Of a DNA stretch of 6,733 nt, positions 1 through 5,552 are shown in pieces. Position numbers and translations under genes: made by a program. This DNA comes from an uncultured Collinsella sp. (GTDB lineage: Bacteria; Actinomycetota; Coriobacteriia; Coriobacteriales; Coriobacteriaceae): assembly GCA_902478705.1 (NCBI GenBank), contig CABSMB010000074.1:1-6733 (forward strand), given 5' to 3'. The notes beneath the pieces are model-generated. The model made no database searches and was not told the origin of the DNA. It worked only from the letters and a program-made list of their open reading frames with translations. Numbering within the stretch: the stretch's first letter is position 1; each line of letters opens with the position of its first letter.

Positions 1-238
1 ACAGGCAGGTGACGCCGGCAGCGGCGCCAAAAGCCAGCGATGTCAGCGCGATGAGCACCAAAAAGCCCGCGGTGGGAAGCATCTCGGCTACGGTGGTGCC
101 GTCTTTGATGGCGTCGATCAGGTTGGCGGTGATAAATGGAATCAGCATCTCGCAGAGCACCTCGCCAAGCACGAGCAATGGCGTGGCAACAGTGACTTTC
201 ATATAGTCGCGGATGCTGCCCATGAGGGTTTTAATCAT
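1..238 (-). CDS. ABC exporter, fused membrane/ATPase protein, N-terminal part only
   Basis: The first 79 codons of a gene that continues beyond the left edge. The protein begins MIKTLMGSIRDYMKV, then a hydrophobic segment (about residues 18-40) with the IPFITANLIDAI signature typical of the first transmembrane helix of type-I ABC exporters, and a second hydrophobic segment (about 57-79). Exporters of this family have about six membrane helices followed by a nucleotide-binding domain; neither the ATPase motifs nor the substrate can be seen here. The start ATG overlaps the end of the upstream MarR gene (ATGATTAA) and has a strong GGAGG Shine-Dalgarno 6 bases upstream inside that gene, so translation is probably coupled. 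A MarR gene before one or two ABC half-exporters is a common arrangement in which the repressor controls drug or peptide export; that role is inferred. Confidence 0.85.
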   Translation of the reverse strand, partial: MIKTLMGSIRDYMKVTVATPLLVLGEVLCEMLIPFITANLIDAIKDGTTVAEMLPTAGFLVLIALTSLAFGAAAGVTCL

Positions 239-734
239 CCAGTTCCTCCCAGGTTACACGGATTTTCTCGAGCATTTCGGCGAGCTGCTCGCGCTCGTCG
301 TGAGTGAGGGCACTAAAGGCCCGTTCTCTAAAGCGGATGCGGGCCGCCTGGTCGATGCGGGCGTTTTCCCGGCCGGTTTCGGTCAGGCGAATGGTGAGTT
401 GCCGTCGATCCTTGGGGTTACGGCTGCGCTCGATGAGGCCGTTGAGCTCGAGCTTGGACAGGATCTCGGAAAGCGACCCCGGCTTGAGGTCAAAATGCAT
501 GCCGAGTTCCTGCTGCGACATCTCGCCGCCGGGCTGCTTGGCCAGCAGGCAGATGATGGGCGCCTTGCCGGACACGCCTCCGCCATGAAAATGCATGTAA
601 TGGCCGCAAAAGCCCAGGCCGCTCAGGATGCGCTTGGCGAGTTTGTCTTCGGCGCTGACCGCTTCGGGTATGTCTACCGGTTGCGACGGGTCACCGCCGG
701 GCTCATGCGGAAGGACGAGTGGTTCAACACACAT
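231..734 (-). CDS. MarR-family transcriptional regulator
   Basis: A 167-residue winged helix-turn-helix regulator, of normal family length with a slightly long N-terminus. The DNA-binding core is about residues 57-122: a helix from APIICLLA, the HTH around MSQQELGMHFDLKPGSLSEI, the recognition helix region LSKLELNGLIER, and the wing RNPKDRRQLTIRLTETGR with its Asp-Arg-Arg loop. Helices at both ends should form the dimer interface. A small Cys/His cluster (C43, H45, H48, H50) precedes the core; it could sense metal or redox state, but this is only a possibility. The start ATG is preceded by AAGGAAAGGAG about 12 bases upstream. It overlaps the ABC exporter gene by 8 bases, so it is probably the autoregulated first gene of an efflux operon. 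The inducing ligand cannot be told from sequence. Confidence 0.93.
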   Translation of the reverse strand: MCVEPLVLPHEPGGDPSQPVDIPEAVSAEDKLAKRILSGLGFCGHYMHFHGGGVSGKAPIICLLAKQPGGEMSQQELGMHFDLKPGSLSEILSKLELNGLIERSRNPKDRRQLTIRLTETGRENARIDQAARIRFRERAFSALTHDEREQLAEMLEKIRVTWEELDD

Positions 735-755
735 ATCTAAGCTTCGCTCCTTTCC

Positions 756-797
756 TTAGTTAGGTAGATGAATTGTTTTGTGCCTAACCAATTTAGG
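756..797. promoter_or_regulatory. Probable MarR operator(s) over the marR promoter
   Basis: CCTAA-N5-TTAGG (783-797) is an exact 5-bp inverted repeat covering the -10 hexamer. A related site, CCTTAGTTAGG (754-764), lies about 20 bases downstream; its TTAGTTAGG half is the near reverse complement of CCTAACCAA at 783-791. Paired sites of this TTAGTTAG-like type are common for MarR-family dimers, and binding here would block RNA polymerase and give autorepression. The symmetry is visible; the binding is inferred. Confidence 0.5.
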
Positions 798-818
798 AGC
801 ATGAGAAATCAATGTCAA
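790..818 (-). promoter_or_regulatory. Sigma70-type promoter of the marR-ABC operon
   Basis: On the minus strand a perfect TTGACA (813-818) is followed by a 17-base spacer and TAAATT (790-795, 4 of 6 to TATAAT). It lies about 55 bases upstream of the MarR start codon and points toward it. Transcription would begin near 783. Confidence 0.7.
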
Positions 819-835
819 GGTACCAAACTTATTAA

Positions 836-863
836 GTTACGGCGTTTTACCAAACGCCGTAAC
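836..863. repeat. Perfect 12-bp hairpin, possible minus-strand terminator
   Basis: GTTACGGCGTTT (836-847), loop TACC, then its exact reverse complement (852-863). Read on the minus strand the stem is followed by TTAATAAGTTT, a weak T-rich tail. That would suit termination of a minus-strand transcript from the gene-free region, just upstream of the marR promoter. There is no T-tract on the plus strand. Confidence 0.6.
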
Positions 864-868
864 CGCTC

Positions 869-986
869 GACGCTGCAAGCGTTCCTAAGCGGCAATCTGG
901 CGTTCAATCGTCGGGCATGGCCACAAGGCCTATGCCCTCCTCTTTCACGCCACCTTGCTCGCTTAGGAACGCTTTCGCTGTCCGTC
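869..986. repeat. Long nested foldback, candidate structured RNA
   Basis: Working inward, the arms are GACG/CGTC (869-872 with 983-986), a perfect 15-bp stem AAGCGTTCCTAAGCG (877-891 with 960-974), TGGCGT/ACGCCA (898-903 with 947-952), GGGCAT/ATGCCC (913-918 with 932-937) and GGCC/GGCC (919-922 with 927-930) closing an ACAA tetraloop. The internal loops are nearly matched in size (6/7 and 9/9 bases). All pairs were read directly. A ladder of exact helices is more like a folded RNA or a foldback DNA repeat than chance. No known RNA family was recognised. No convincing reading frame covers it. The strand is uncertain; the hairpin at 836-863 would suit a minus-strand transcript. Confidence 0.6.
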
Positions 987-1027
987 CTCAACCTGTGATT
1001 CCGCCACGGTCCGCTTCGGTGCATGTG

Positions 1028-1040
1028 GTCCCTTGGGGAC
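1028..1040. repeat. Small GTCCC-TTG-GGGAC hairpin
   Basis: A 5-bp perfect stem with a three-base loop, followed by a purine-rich GGAGGAAAACGG run. It lies in the gene-free region between the long foldback and the 156-bp inverted-repeat element. The function is unknown; it may be the remnant of another intergenic repeat. Confidence 0.4.
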
Positions 1041-1094
1041 GGAGGAAAACGGATCATTCTGGGCCGCGGTGACACCCTTCCGAAGTTGCTTTGC

Positions 1095-1250
1095 CCAAAA
1101 CTATGCCGGATTACTACGATGAATTCGAAATCTCAGACCTCGGCATTGTTTTTCGGAAAATCACAAGCTGTCTACCTGCGGTTTTGCTGGAGTGCAATTC
1201 GTTGTGGTTGGAGACTGGTGGTTTATCGTAGTAATCCGGCATAGTTTTGG
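1095..1250. repeat. 156-bp MITE-like element with perfect 26-bp terminal inverted repeats
   Basis: Bases 1095-1120 are the exact reverse complement of 1225-1250, with 104 bases between. Each end contains the core ATGCCGGATTACTACGAT or its complement. Symmetry stops abruptly at both the outer and inner ends of the arms. The interior has no credible gene and includes a TTTT-CGG-AAAA mini-hairpin near 1150. Small size, perfect ends and no coding capacity fit a non-autonomous MITE or other mobile intergenic repeat; a structured RNA is the alternative. No clear target-site duplication was seen. Confidence 0.65.
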
Positions 1251-1374
1251 AATGGTAGTAAATAGATGACAGCTACTGTGCCGCTACCGCCGCGATTTGC
1301 CTCCCATTTCCGAAACCTTTCCGCAACAATTTGCCCTTCGTGCCGCTCGACTCCGCTCGCAACGTCCCCTGCGC

Positions 1375-1380
1375 TACACT
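1375..1380 (+). promoter_or_regulatory. Possible -10 element for the pyridoxamine kinase gene
   Basis: TACACT, 50 bases upstream of the start ATG, matches 4 of 6 of TATAAT. No good -35 hexamer is seen at 16-18 bases upstream, so this is weak. The rest of 1251-1430 shows nothing else of note. Confidence 0.3.
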
Positions 1381-1430
1381 TAGTCGCACTGTGGCGCTGC
1401 TGCGCCGCGCCCGAACCAAGGGAGACCCTC

Positions 1431-2255
1431 ATGAAGAACACTCAGCTGCTGCTGATCAACGATATGTGCGGCTACGGCAAGGTCGCACTTTCCGCCATGC
1501 TGCCGGTGCTGTCGCACATGGGCTACCGTATCCATAATCTGCCGACGGCGCTCGTTTCCGACACGCTCAACTACCCCAAGTTCTACATCCACGACACCAC
1601 CGAGTACGTGCGCCAAAGCCTCGCCATCTGGGAGGAGCTCGGCTTTGAGTTCGACGCCATCTCGACCGGCTTTATCGTGACCGAGGAAGAGACGCGCATC
1701 ATCTCGGACTTTTGCCACCGCCGTGCGCAAAAGGGCACCAAGGTGTTCGTCGACCCCATCATGGGCGACAACGGCAAGCTCTATGCGGGCGTGCCCGAGT
1801 CCACGATTGGCCTTATGCGGCATCTGCTGGAGTGCGCAGACTACGCGGTGCCCAACTATACCGAGGCGTGCCTGCTTGCCGATAGGCCTATCGCCGAGCA
1901 AATTACGCCCGATGAGGCCCGCGCCCTTGTGGACGCCGTGCGTGAGCTGGGTGCCAAGTCTGTGGTCATTACGAGCGCCGTAGTCAATGGCACGAACGCG
2001 GTTATCGGTTACGACCATGTGGCGGGGGAGTACTTTACGATTCCCTTTGAGCTCATTCCGGTCTACTTCCCGGGCACGGGCGACACGTTCTCGGCGGTGC
2101 TCGTCGGCCGCGTTATGGCAGGTTGGAGTCTGCAGCGCGCGACGTCCGATGCCATGCGTGTGGTGGCTGAGCTTATCGAGCGCAATGCCGACCAAGAGGA
2201 CAAGTCGGCTGGCCTTCCCATCGAGGCCTGCCTGGATGTGGTTGACCATGAGTAA
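1431..2255 (+). CDS. Pyridoxamine/pyridoxal kinase (PdxK/PdxY family)
   Basis: A 274-residue cytoplasmic kinase of the ribokinase/PfkB superfamily, which phosphorylates pyridoxal, pyridoxamine or pyridoxine with ATP in vitamin B6 salvage to PLP. Visible landmarks are the N-terminal strand LLINDMCGYGKVAL (6-20), the FVDPIMGDNGKLY block (106-118), PNYTEA (141-146) and the C-terminal PGTGDTFSAVL anion-hole motif (214-224) with the catalytic Asp at 218. Length fits the family (about 280). The ATG at 1431 is chosen because it has AAGGGAG upstream at normal spacing and matches the family N-terminus; the open frame extends back to 1266, but that extension is not protein-like. It overlaps the next gene by 8 bases. 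The PdxK/PdxY subtype and substrate preference cannot be told, so no symbol is given. Confidence 0.92.
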   Translation: MKNTQLLLINDMCGYGKVALSAMLPVLSHMGYRIHNLPTALVSDTLNYPKFYIHDTTEYVRQSLAIWEELGFEFDAISTGFIVTEEETRIISDFCHRRAQKGTKVFVDPIMGDNGKLYAGVPESTIGLMRHLLECADYAVPNYTEACLLADRPIAEQITPDEARALVDAVRELGAKSVVITSAVVNGTNAVIGYDHVAGEYFTIPFELIPVYFPGTGDTFSAVLVGRVMAGWSLQRATSDAMRVVAELIERNADQEDKSAGLPIEACLDVVDHE

Positions 2256-2577
2256 TGCTGGCGAGGGCGGCATCAAGCCTGCGGGCGAGAACAAGCCGCT
2301 CGGCGCGCCGCGTGGCAAGCGTCCACGTATCCGCGTGAGCTGCGTGGACCAGCTGGGTGCGTGCCGCTGCCACCATGGCCACAAGCCGGGCGACGTTTTT
2401 GACTTCGACCGAGACCGCGGCAAGATGTGCGCCATGGCCTGCCATGTGGGCTTTCCCTATATCGATATCCTGCGCTATGGCGGAACCGTGCCTGGCAACG
2501 AGCCCGGCACGGCAAAGTTCTGCTGCCCCGAAGTCGATACACTGAACGTCTGGCTTGCCGAGATCGTCGACGAGTAG
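2248..2577 (+). CDS. TIGR04076 family small Cys-rich protein
   Basis: A 109-residue protein whose region from about residue 27 resembles the TIGR04076 family of unknown function: RIRVSCVDQLGACRCHHGHKPGD, then MCAMACH, PYIDILRYGGTVPG and KFCCPEVD. Seven cysteines (32, 39, 41, 61, 65, 92, 93) and several histidines (42, 43, 45) could bind metal or act in redox chemistry; this is inference. The first 26 residues are a Gly/Pro/Lys-rich tail that is probably disordered. The start ATG overlaps the kinase stop (ATGAGTAA) and no strong Shine-Dalgarno is seen, so expression likely depends on translational coupling to the kinase. No signal peptide or membrane segment is visible. Confidence 0.85.
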   Translation: MSNAGEGGIKPAGENKPLGAPRGKRPRIRVSCVDQLGACRCHHGHKPGDVFDFDRDRGKMCAMACHVGFPYIDILRYGGTVPGNEPGTAKFCCPEVDTLNVWLAEIVDE

Positions 2578-2579
2578 TC

Positions 2580-2672
2580 GAGCGTGGATTTTCTCCCGTT
2601 TAGAGCGTATTTGAGCGCTCAAAGTGGGAGATTGTCCACGCTCAATTTGTATGCGGGAGATTATCCACGCTC
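2580..2672. repeat. Three copies of an 18-bp unit between convergent genes
   Basis: The unit GGGAGAttrTCCACGCTC occurs directly at 2626-2643 and 2655-2672 (one difference, 29-bp period) and inverted at 2580-2597 (three differences, all in the central triplet). The inverted and first direct copies can form a long hairpin whose loop holds a perfect 12-bp palindrome, TTGAGCGCTCAA (2611-2622). It fills most of the 132 bases between the ends of two convergent genes, where it could act as a bidirectional terminator, although neither side has a good T-tract. An intergenic palindromic repeat family is the likelier reading. Confidence 0.7.
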
Positions 2673-2709
2673 ATTTCGCGCCGAAGACGTGGCCCGCGAC
2701 CTCGCTTGC

Positions 2710-3156
2710 CTACAGCTGCTCGAGCATAGCGGTACAACCGGCGAGCACGTCGCGGTAGGTGGCATCGAAGTTGCCGGTGTACCAGGGGTCGGCCACGTCG
2801 CCGGGGCGCTCGGTCCAATCGAGCAGGCGCGAGATCTTGCCGTCGGGGTCGTCGCCAAAGATGCGACGCAGGCCACGGGCGTTCTCGGCATCCATATAGA
2901 CAATGTGATCCCAGTCGCCATACTCCGCGCGACGTACCTGACGCGCACGGTGGGCAACGACAGGAATTCCGACTTCACGCAGCTTGGCAACGGTGCCACG
3001 ATGCGGCGGATTGCCGATCTCCTCGGTCGACGTTGCAGCGGAATCGATGACAAACTCGCCCTCGCGTCCAGCGCGGCGCACCAGCTCGGTAAACACCGAC
3101 TCAGCCATCGTCGAGCGGCAGATGTTGCCGTGGCAGATAAACAGTACGCGTTGCAT
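2710..3156 (-). CDS. Low-molecular-weight protein-tyrosine phosphatase
   Basis: A 148-residue cytoplasmic phosphatase of the LMW-PTP/arsenate reductase fold. The P-loop CHGNICRS (residues 8-15) gives the CX5R signature with nucleophile Cys8 and Arg14. DPWYTGNF (123-130) supplies the general acid Asp123. Length fits the family (about 145-160). It would hydrolyse phosphotyrosine or another low-mass phosphoester; bacterial members often reverse tyrosine-kinase signals in polysaccharide export, but no kinase is in the window. The start at 3156 was chosen over an upstream ATG at 3201 because AAAGGA lies just before it and the family begins at the VLFICHGN strand. It follows the MFS gene by 51 bases on the same strand and is probably cotranscribed. 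Confidence 0.93.
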   Translation of the reverse strand: MQRVLFICHGNICRSTMAESVFTELVRRAGREGEFVIDSAATSTEEIGNPPHRGTVAKLREVGIPVVAHRARQVRRAEYGDWDHIVYMDAENARGLRRIFGDDPDGKISRLLDWTERPGDVADPWYTGNFDATYRDVLAGCTAMLEQL

Positions 3157-3207
3157 ATGCGGTTTCCTTTCGATCGCCATCATCAAGCTCGAGTATCGCA
3201 TCTGCGC

Positions 3208-4443
3208 CTACGCCTGCGCCCGCTTGCGCTCCCAGCGAGCCAACTTAATCGTCACCAGCGTGAGCGCCCAGGCCACAAGCGAGAACGCGGCGCCCACGGC
3301 GCCCACGTGCGCAATGCCAACGCTGCTTACCACGGCGCCGCCCACTGCGGTGCCAAACGAGATGCCGACGTTAAACGCCATGGGCTCCACCGAACTTGCG
3401 AGTACCATCGACTTGGGATGGCGGCTGCGTGCCACGTCCATAAAGTGCGTGATGCACGATACCGAGAACAGGTACATGAGCAGCGCCAAGCTAAAAACAA
3501 AGACCAGCGCGAGCGGCATGGTGCCGCCCACAGCAAACAGCCCGAGTAACGCCGCAGCTTGCAGCACAAACGTCACAAGCAGCGCTTTCATGCCAAAGCG
3601 CGCATCGATCCATCCGCCCAGGATGTTCGAGATTAGGCAGAATACGCCGTAGGCCATAAGCGTGGTACTGGCTTCGACCGTGCCCATGCCCAACACCTGC
3701 TCTAGATAAGGCGTCACATAGCCGTAGAACACATAGACCGACCCCACGCCAAACAAAAAGATGAGCATGCCGGTGATGATGCTCGGCTCGCGTAGCAGCC
3801 CCGCCTGCTCGCGAAAGGTGGCAGGCTCGTCGGTTTGCCCAGCGCGCGGCATAAACATCACGAGCGCTCCGCAAATCAGAACAGCAAAGGAAAGCGTGCC
3901 GTACATGGCCACGTGCCAGTCGAGCGTGTCGGCCACAAACTTGCCAATCGAGGTCACAAAGACCATCGCCACGGAAAACGCACCATATACCACCGAGATG
4001 GCAAGCGAAGTTTGCTGCGGGGACAGCAACTCGGGGATGTACGTCACGCCCACGGCGAGCAGCGCACCTGAGACAGAGCCCAGGACAATGCGCGAGATAA
4101 ACAGCACCTGGAAGTTGGGCGCCAACGCCATGACCAGGTTGCCGAGCACAAAGACGATGCTGTAGCACATGAGCAACTGGTAGCGGCGGAATCGCCCCGT
4201 GCTGAGCGCAAGCACCGGCGTCGCGATGGCGTAGACGAGCGCAAACACGCTAATAAGTTGGCCCGCAGTGGCAAGCGATATGCCGAGTTCCGTCGCCAAG
4301 TCGCTTTCGATGCCGATGACCACGAATTCGGAGCAGCCGAGCGAGAATCCCAACAGTACGAGCAGCGCCAGGCAGAGCTTGGTGCGCGCGGGGGAGAGCG
4401 CGGCGGCGGTTGACTTGCTTTTAGGCGTGGTTGCGGCGGTCAA
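3208..4443 (-). CDS. MFS transporter, DHA1 efflux type
   Basis: About 411 residues with some 12 hydrophobic segments, the usual size of a DHA1 drug/sugar/nucleoside effluxer (AraJ/NepI/PbuE-like). The first helix carries LGFSLGCSEFVVIGI (about residues 30-44). A loop motif-A-like STGRFRRYQL follows helix 2 (about 81-90). The charged Arg and glycines of RIVLGSVSGALLAVG (118-132) are typical of helix 4. A cytoplasmic mid-loop lies near MPRAGQTDEPATFREQ. The substrate is unknown. No ATG suits the start: TTG at 4443 has GGAG eight bases upstream and is preferred, while GTG at 4452 overlaps that site and would add three residues. The longer open frame upstream reads through the divergent promoter region. 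It is divergent from the LpdD-IDI fusion gene and upstream of the phosphatase gene. Confidence 0.9.
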   Translation of the reverse strand: MTAATTPKSKSTAAALSPARTKLCLALLVLLGFSLGCSEFVVIGIESDLATELGISLATAGQLISVFALVYAIATPVLALSTGRFRRYQLLMCYSIVFVLGNLVMALAPNFQVLFISRIVLGSVSGALLAVGVTYIPELLSPQQTSLAISVVYGAFSVAMVFVTSIGKFVADTLDWHVAMYGTLSFAVLICGALVMFMPRAGQTDEPATFREQAGLLREPSIITGMLIFLFGVGSVYVFYGYVTPYLEQVLGMGTVEASTTLMAYGVFCLISNILGGWIDARFGMKALLVTFVLQAAALLGLFAVGGTMPLALVFVFSLALLMYLFSVSCITHFMDVARSRHPKSMVLASSVEPMAFNVGISFGTAVGGAVVSSVGIAHVGAVGAAFSLVAWALTLVTIKLARWERKRAQA

Positions 4444-4473
4444 GGTTGTCACTCCAATGTCGCATGAATAAGC

Positions 4474-4499
4474 GGGATTCAATCCCTGCAACTCTAACA
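4474..4499 (-). promoter_or_regulatory. Possible extended -10 promoter and palindromic operator of the MFS gene
   Basis: On the minus strand TGTTAGAGT (4491-4499) resembles an extended -10 without a clear -35. Immediately downstream, where transcription would begin, is the palindrome GGGATT-C-AATCCC (4474-4486), about 30 bases before the TTG start. Such symmetry at a start site suggests an operator; no adjacent regulator identifies the protein. Confidence 0.35.
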
Positions 4500-4502
4500 G
4501 AA

Positions 4503-4531
4503 TGTGACAAAGAGATCGTCCCTTTGTCGCA
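4503..4531. repeat. Palindromic repeat overlapping the fusion-gene promoter
   Basis: TGTGACAAAGAGA (4503-4515), loop TCG, TCCCTTTGTCGCA (4519-4531): 13-base arms with one wobble and one mismatch. It covers the -35 hexamer of the plus-strand promoter and lies in the divergent spacer, so it could be an operator. A related copy lies across the stop codon of the same gene (5547-5576), which argues for a dispersed repeat. Confidence 0.6.
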
Positions 4532-4552
4532 GGCTGCGCTTGCCTGTATAGT
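4524..4552 (+). promoter_or_regulatory. Sigma70-type promoter of the LpdD-IDI fusion gene
   Basis: TTGTCG (4524-4529), a 17-base spacer and TATAGT (4547-4552, 5 of 6 to consensus). Transcription would start near 4559, leaving a leader of about 45 bases. This supports the ATG at 4605 rather than any start upstream. Confidence 0.65.
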
Positions 4553-4604
4553 CGCAATACAGGCGAAGATGGTCTCAGGTACATCGCGGGCGACAGGAGA
4601 TCCC

Positions 4605-5552
4605 ATGGGTATGCACACGACAAAGGTCGCAGTGGGCGAGGGCAAGTTTGCGCTCGAGGCCCAGCTGACGGTGACACCGCGAGGCGTGGTGGTGTACGCC
4701 TGCTCGCCGGAGTACGCGCATCTGGGTGCCACGGCGCAGGCCATTCCGCGCCCTGAGCCTGGCCGTACGGCGACGGTGAGCATCCTGGCCGTTCCGTGCC
4801 ATCGAGACGAGATTCCGGCGCACGATATCGCGGCGGCGCTGGCCACGCGCTTTGGCGTGCCGGTAGTTGCAAGCACGGGTTTTCATGTTGAGCAGGCGAG
4901 CAAGGACGACCTGCAGCGCGTGCTCAACACCACCAAGGAGCTCATCGTCGCGCTCGAGGAGGCCGCGGCCCGTATCCTGCGCGCCGGCTGGGATGAGGGT
5001 GGCGCCGGCGCCGAGGTCGTGGCGGTCGATGCCGCGACCGGCGAGGCGCTTGGCCCCGTCGACCGCATCGAGGCCCATACCGGCGAGGGCATCCTGCATC
5101 AGGCATTTCTGACGCTTTTGGTCGAGGGCCGGGGCGAAGACGCGCGCCTGCTGCTCTGTCGCCGCAGTCCACTCAAGCGCCTGTGGGGCGGGGTGCTGGC
5201 CGATAGCTGCGCCGGCCATCCGCTTCCCGGGGAAGACGTCGCGGTGGCCACGGCGCGCCGCATCAACGAAGAGCTTGGCATTACGCGCGATCCCGCCGAG
5301 CTCAAGCACCTCGGACACGTGGTGTACCGCGAGGACCACGGCGACGGTCGCTGCGAGTGCGAATGGTGCGAGGTGTTCGCAGCCCATGTTGAGCCGGGCG
5401 AGCTACATATCAACCAAGAGGAGATCTCGGAGGTGCGCTGCGTGGCCCCGTCCGAGCTCGACGGCTACCTGCAGGGGCATCCCGAACAGCTGGCCCCCTG
5501 GCTCCGCGAGGCCCTCAACGACCCATCCATCCGTACGGCCCTCGCTATGTGA
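4605..5552 (+). CDS. LpdD-like domain fused to type-1 IPP isomerase/Nudix domain
   Basis: A 315-residue two-domain cytoplasmic protein. Residues 1-125 resemble the LpdD-like (prenylated-flavin chaperone, formerly PAC-like) domain: AHLGATAQAIPRP (38-50), VPCHRDE (63-69), VPVVASTGFHVEQAS (85-99). Residues 135-310 form a Nudix domain of the IDI type: EAHTGEGILHQAF (156-168), RRSPLKRLWGG (186-196), SCAGHP (201-206), ARRINEELGI (217-226), ECEWCEVFAA (251-260), PWL near 299. Against E. coli Idi, the metal ligands (His25, His32, His69, Glu114, Glu116) match H158, H165, H205, E251, E253; Glu87, Tyr104 and Trp161 match E223, Y241 and W299. Catalytic Cys67 is Ala203, with a Cys one residue earlier. It may isomerise IPP/DMAPP or hydrolyse a prenyl diphosphate. 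The start ATG has AGGAG five bases upstream; an ATG at 4611 is an alternative. The IDI/Nudix call is strong, the LpdD call moderate. Confidence 0.85.
   Translation: MGMHTTKVAVGEGKFALEAQLTVTPRGVVVYACSPEYAHLGATAQAIPRPEPGRTATVSILAVPCHRDEIPAHDIAAALATRFGVPVVASTGFHVEQASKDDLQRVLNTTKELIVALEEAAARILRAGWDEGGAGAEVVAVDAATGEALGPVDRIEAHTGEGILHQAFLTLLVEGRGEDARLLLCRRSPLKRLWGGVLADSCAGHPLPGEDVAVATARRINEELGITRDPAELKHLGHVVYREDHGDGRCECEWCEVFAAHVEPGELHINQEEISEVRCVAPSELDGYLQGHPEQLAPWLREALNDPSIRTALAM

Noticed and set aside
869..986. Integron attC site or retron msr-msd
   Set aside because: There are no core GTTRRRY/RYYYAAC ends, and no integrase or reverse transcriptase gene is in the window.
815..1244. Small open frames at 815-1075 (minus) and 1023-1244 (plus)
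   Set aside because: They run through the hairpins and inverted repeats, lack convincing ribosome-binding sites and resemble no family.
1266..1430. N-terminal extension of pyridoxamine kinase from 1266
   Set aside because: The added 55 residues are not family-like, and the ATG at 1431 has a good Shine-Dalgarno and the expected N-terminus.
1380..2435. Long minus-strand open frame opposite the kinase gene
   Set aside because: It is antisense to a clear kinase reading frame, its protein has no recognisable family features, and it reflects the GC-rich codon pattern.
2626..2672. TTATCCACG and TTGTCCACG as DnaA boxes or an origin
   Set aside because: Both miss the final A of the consensus, there is no AT-rich unwinding region, and no dnaA/dnaN gene is nearby; they are better read as parts of the 18-bp repeat.
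2580..2672. A short CRISPR array
   Set aside because: There are only three units, one of them inverted, with an 11-bp gap between the two direct copies and no cas genes.
2584..3549. Long plus-strand open frame opposite the phosphatase and MFS genes
   Set aside because: It is the antisense shadow of two well-recognised genes; its composition is His/Arg/Ala-rich and not protein-like.
4431..4604. N-terminal extension of the LpdD-IDI protein from 4431
   Set aside because: It would overlap the divergent MFS start and read through a good promoter and a palindrome; ATG 4605 has AGGAG at proper spacing.
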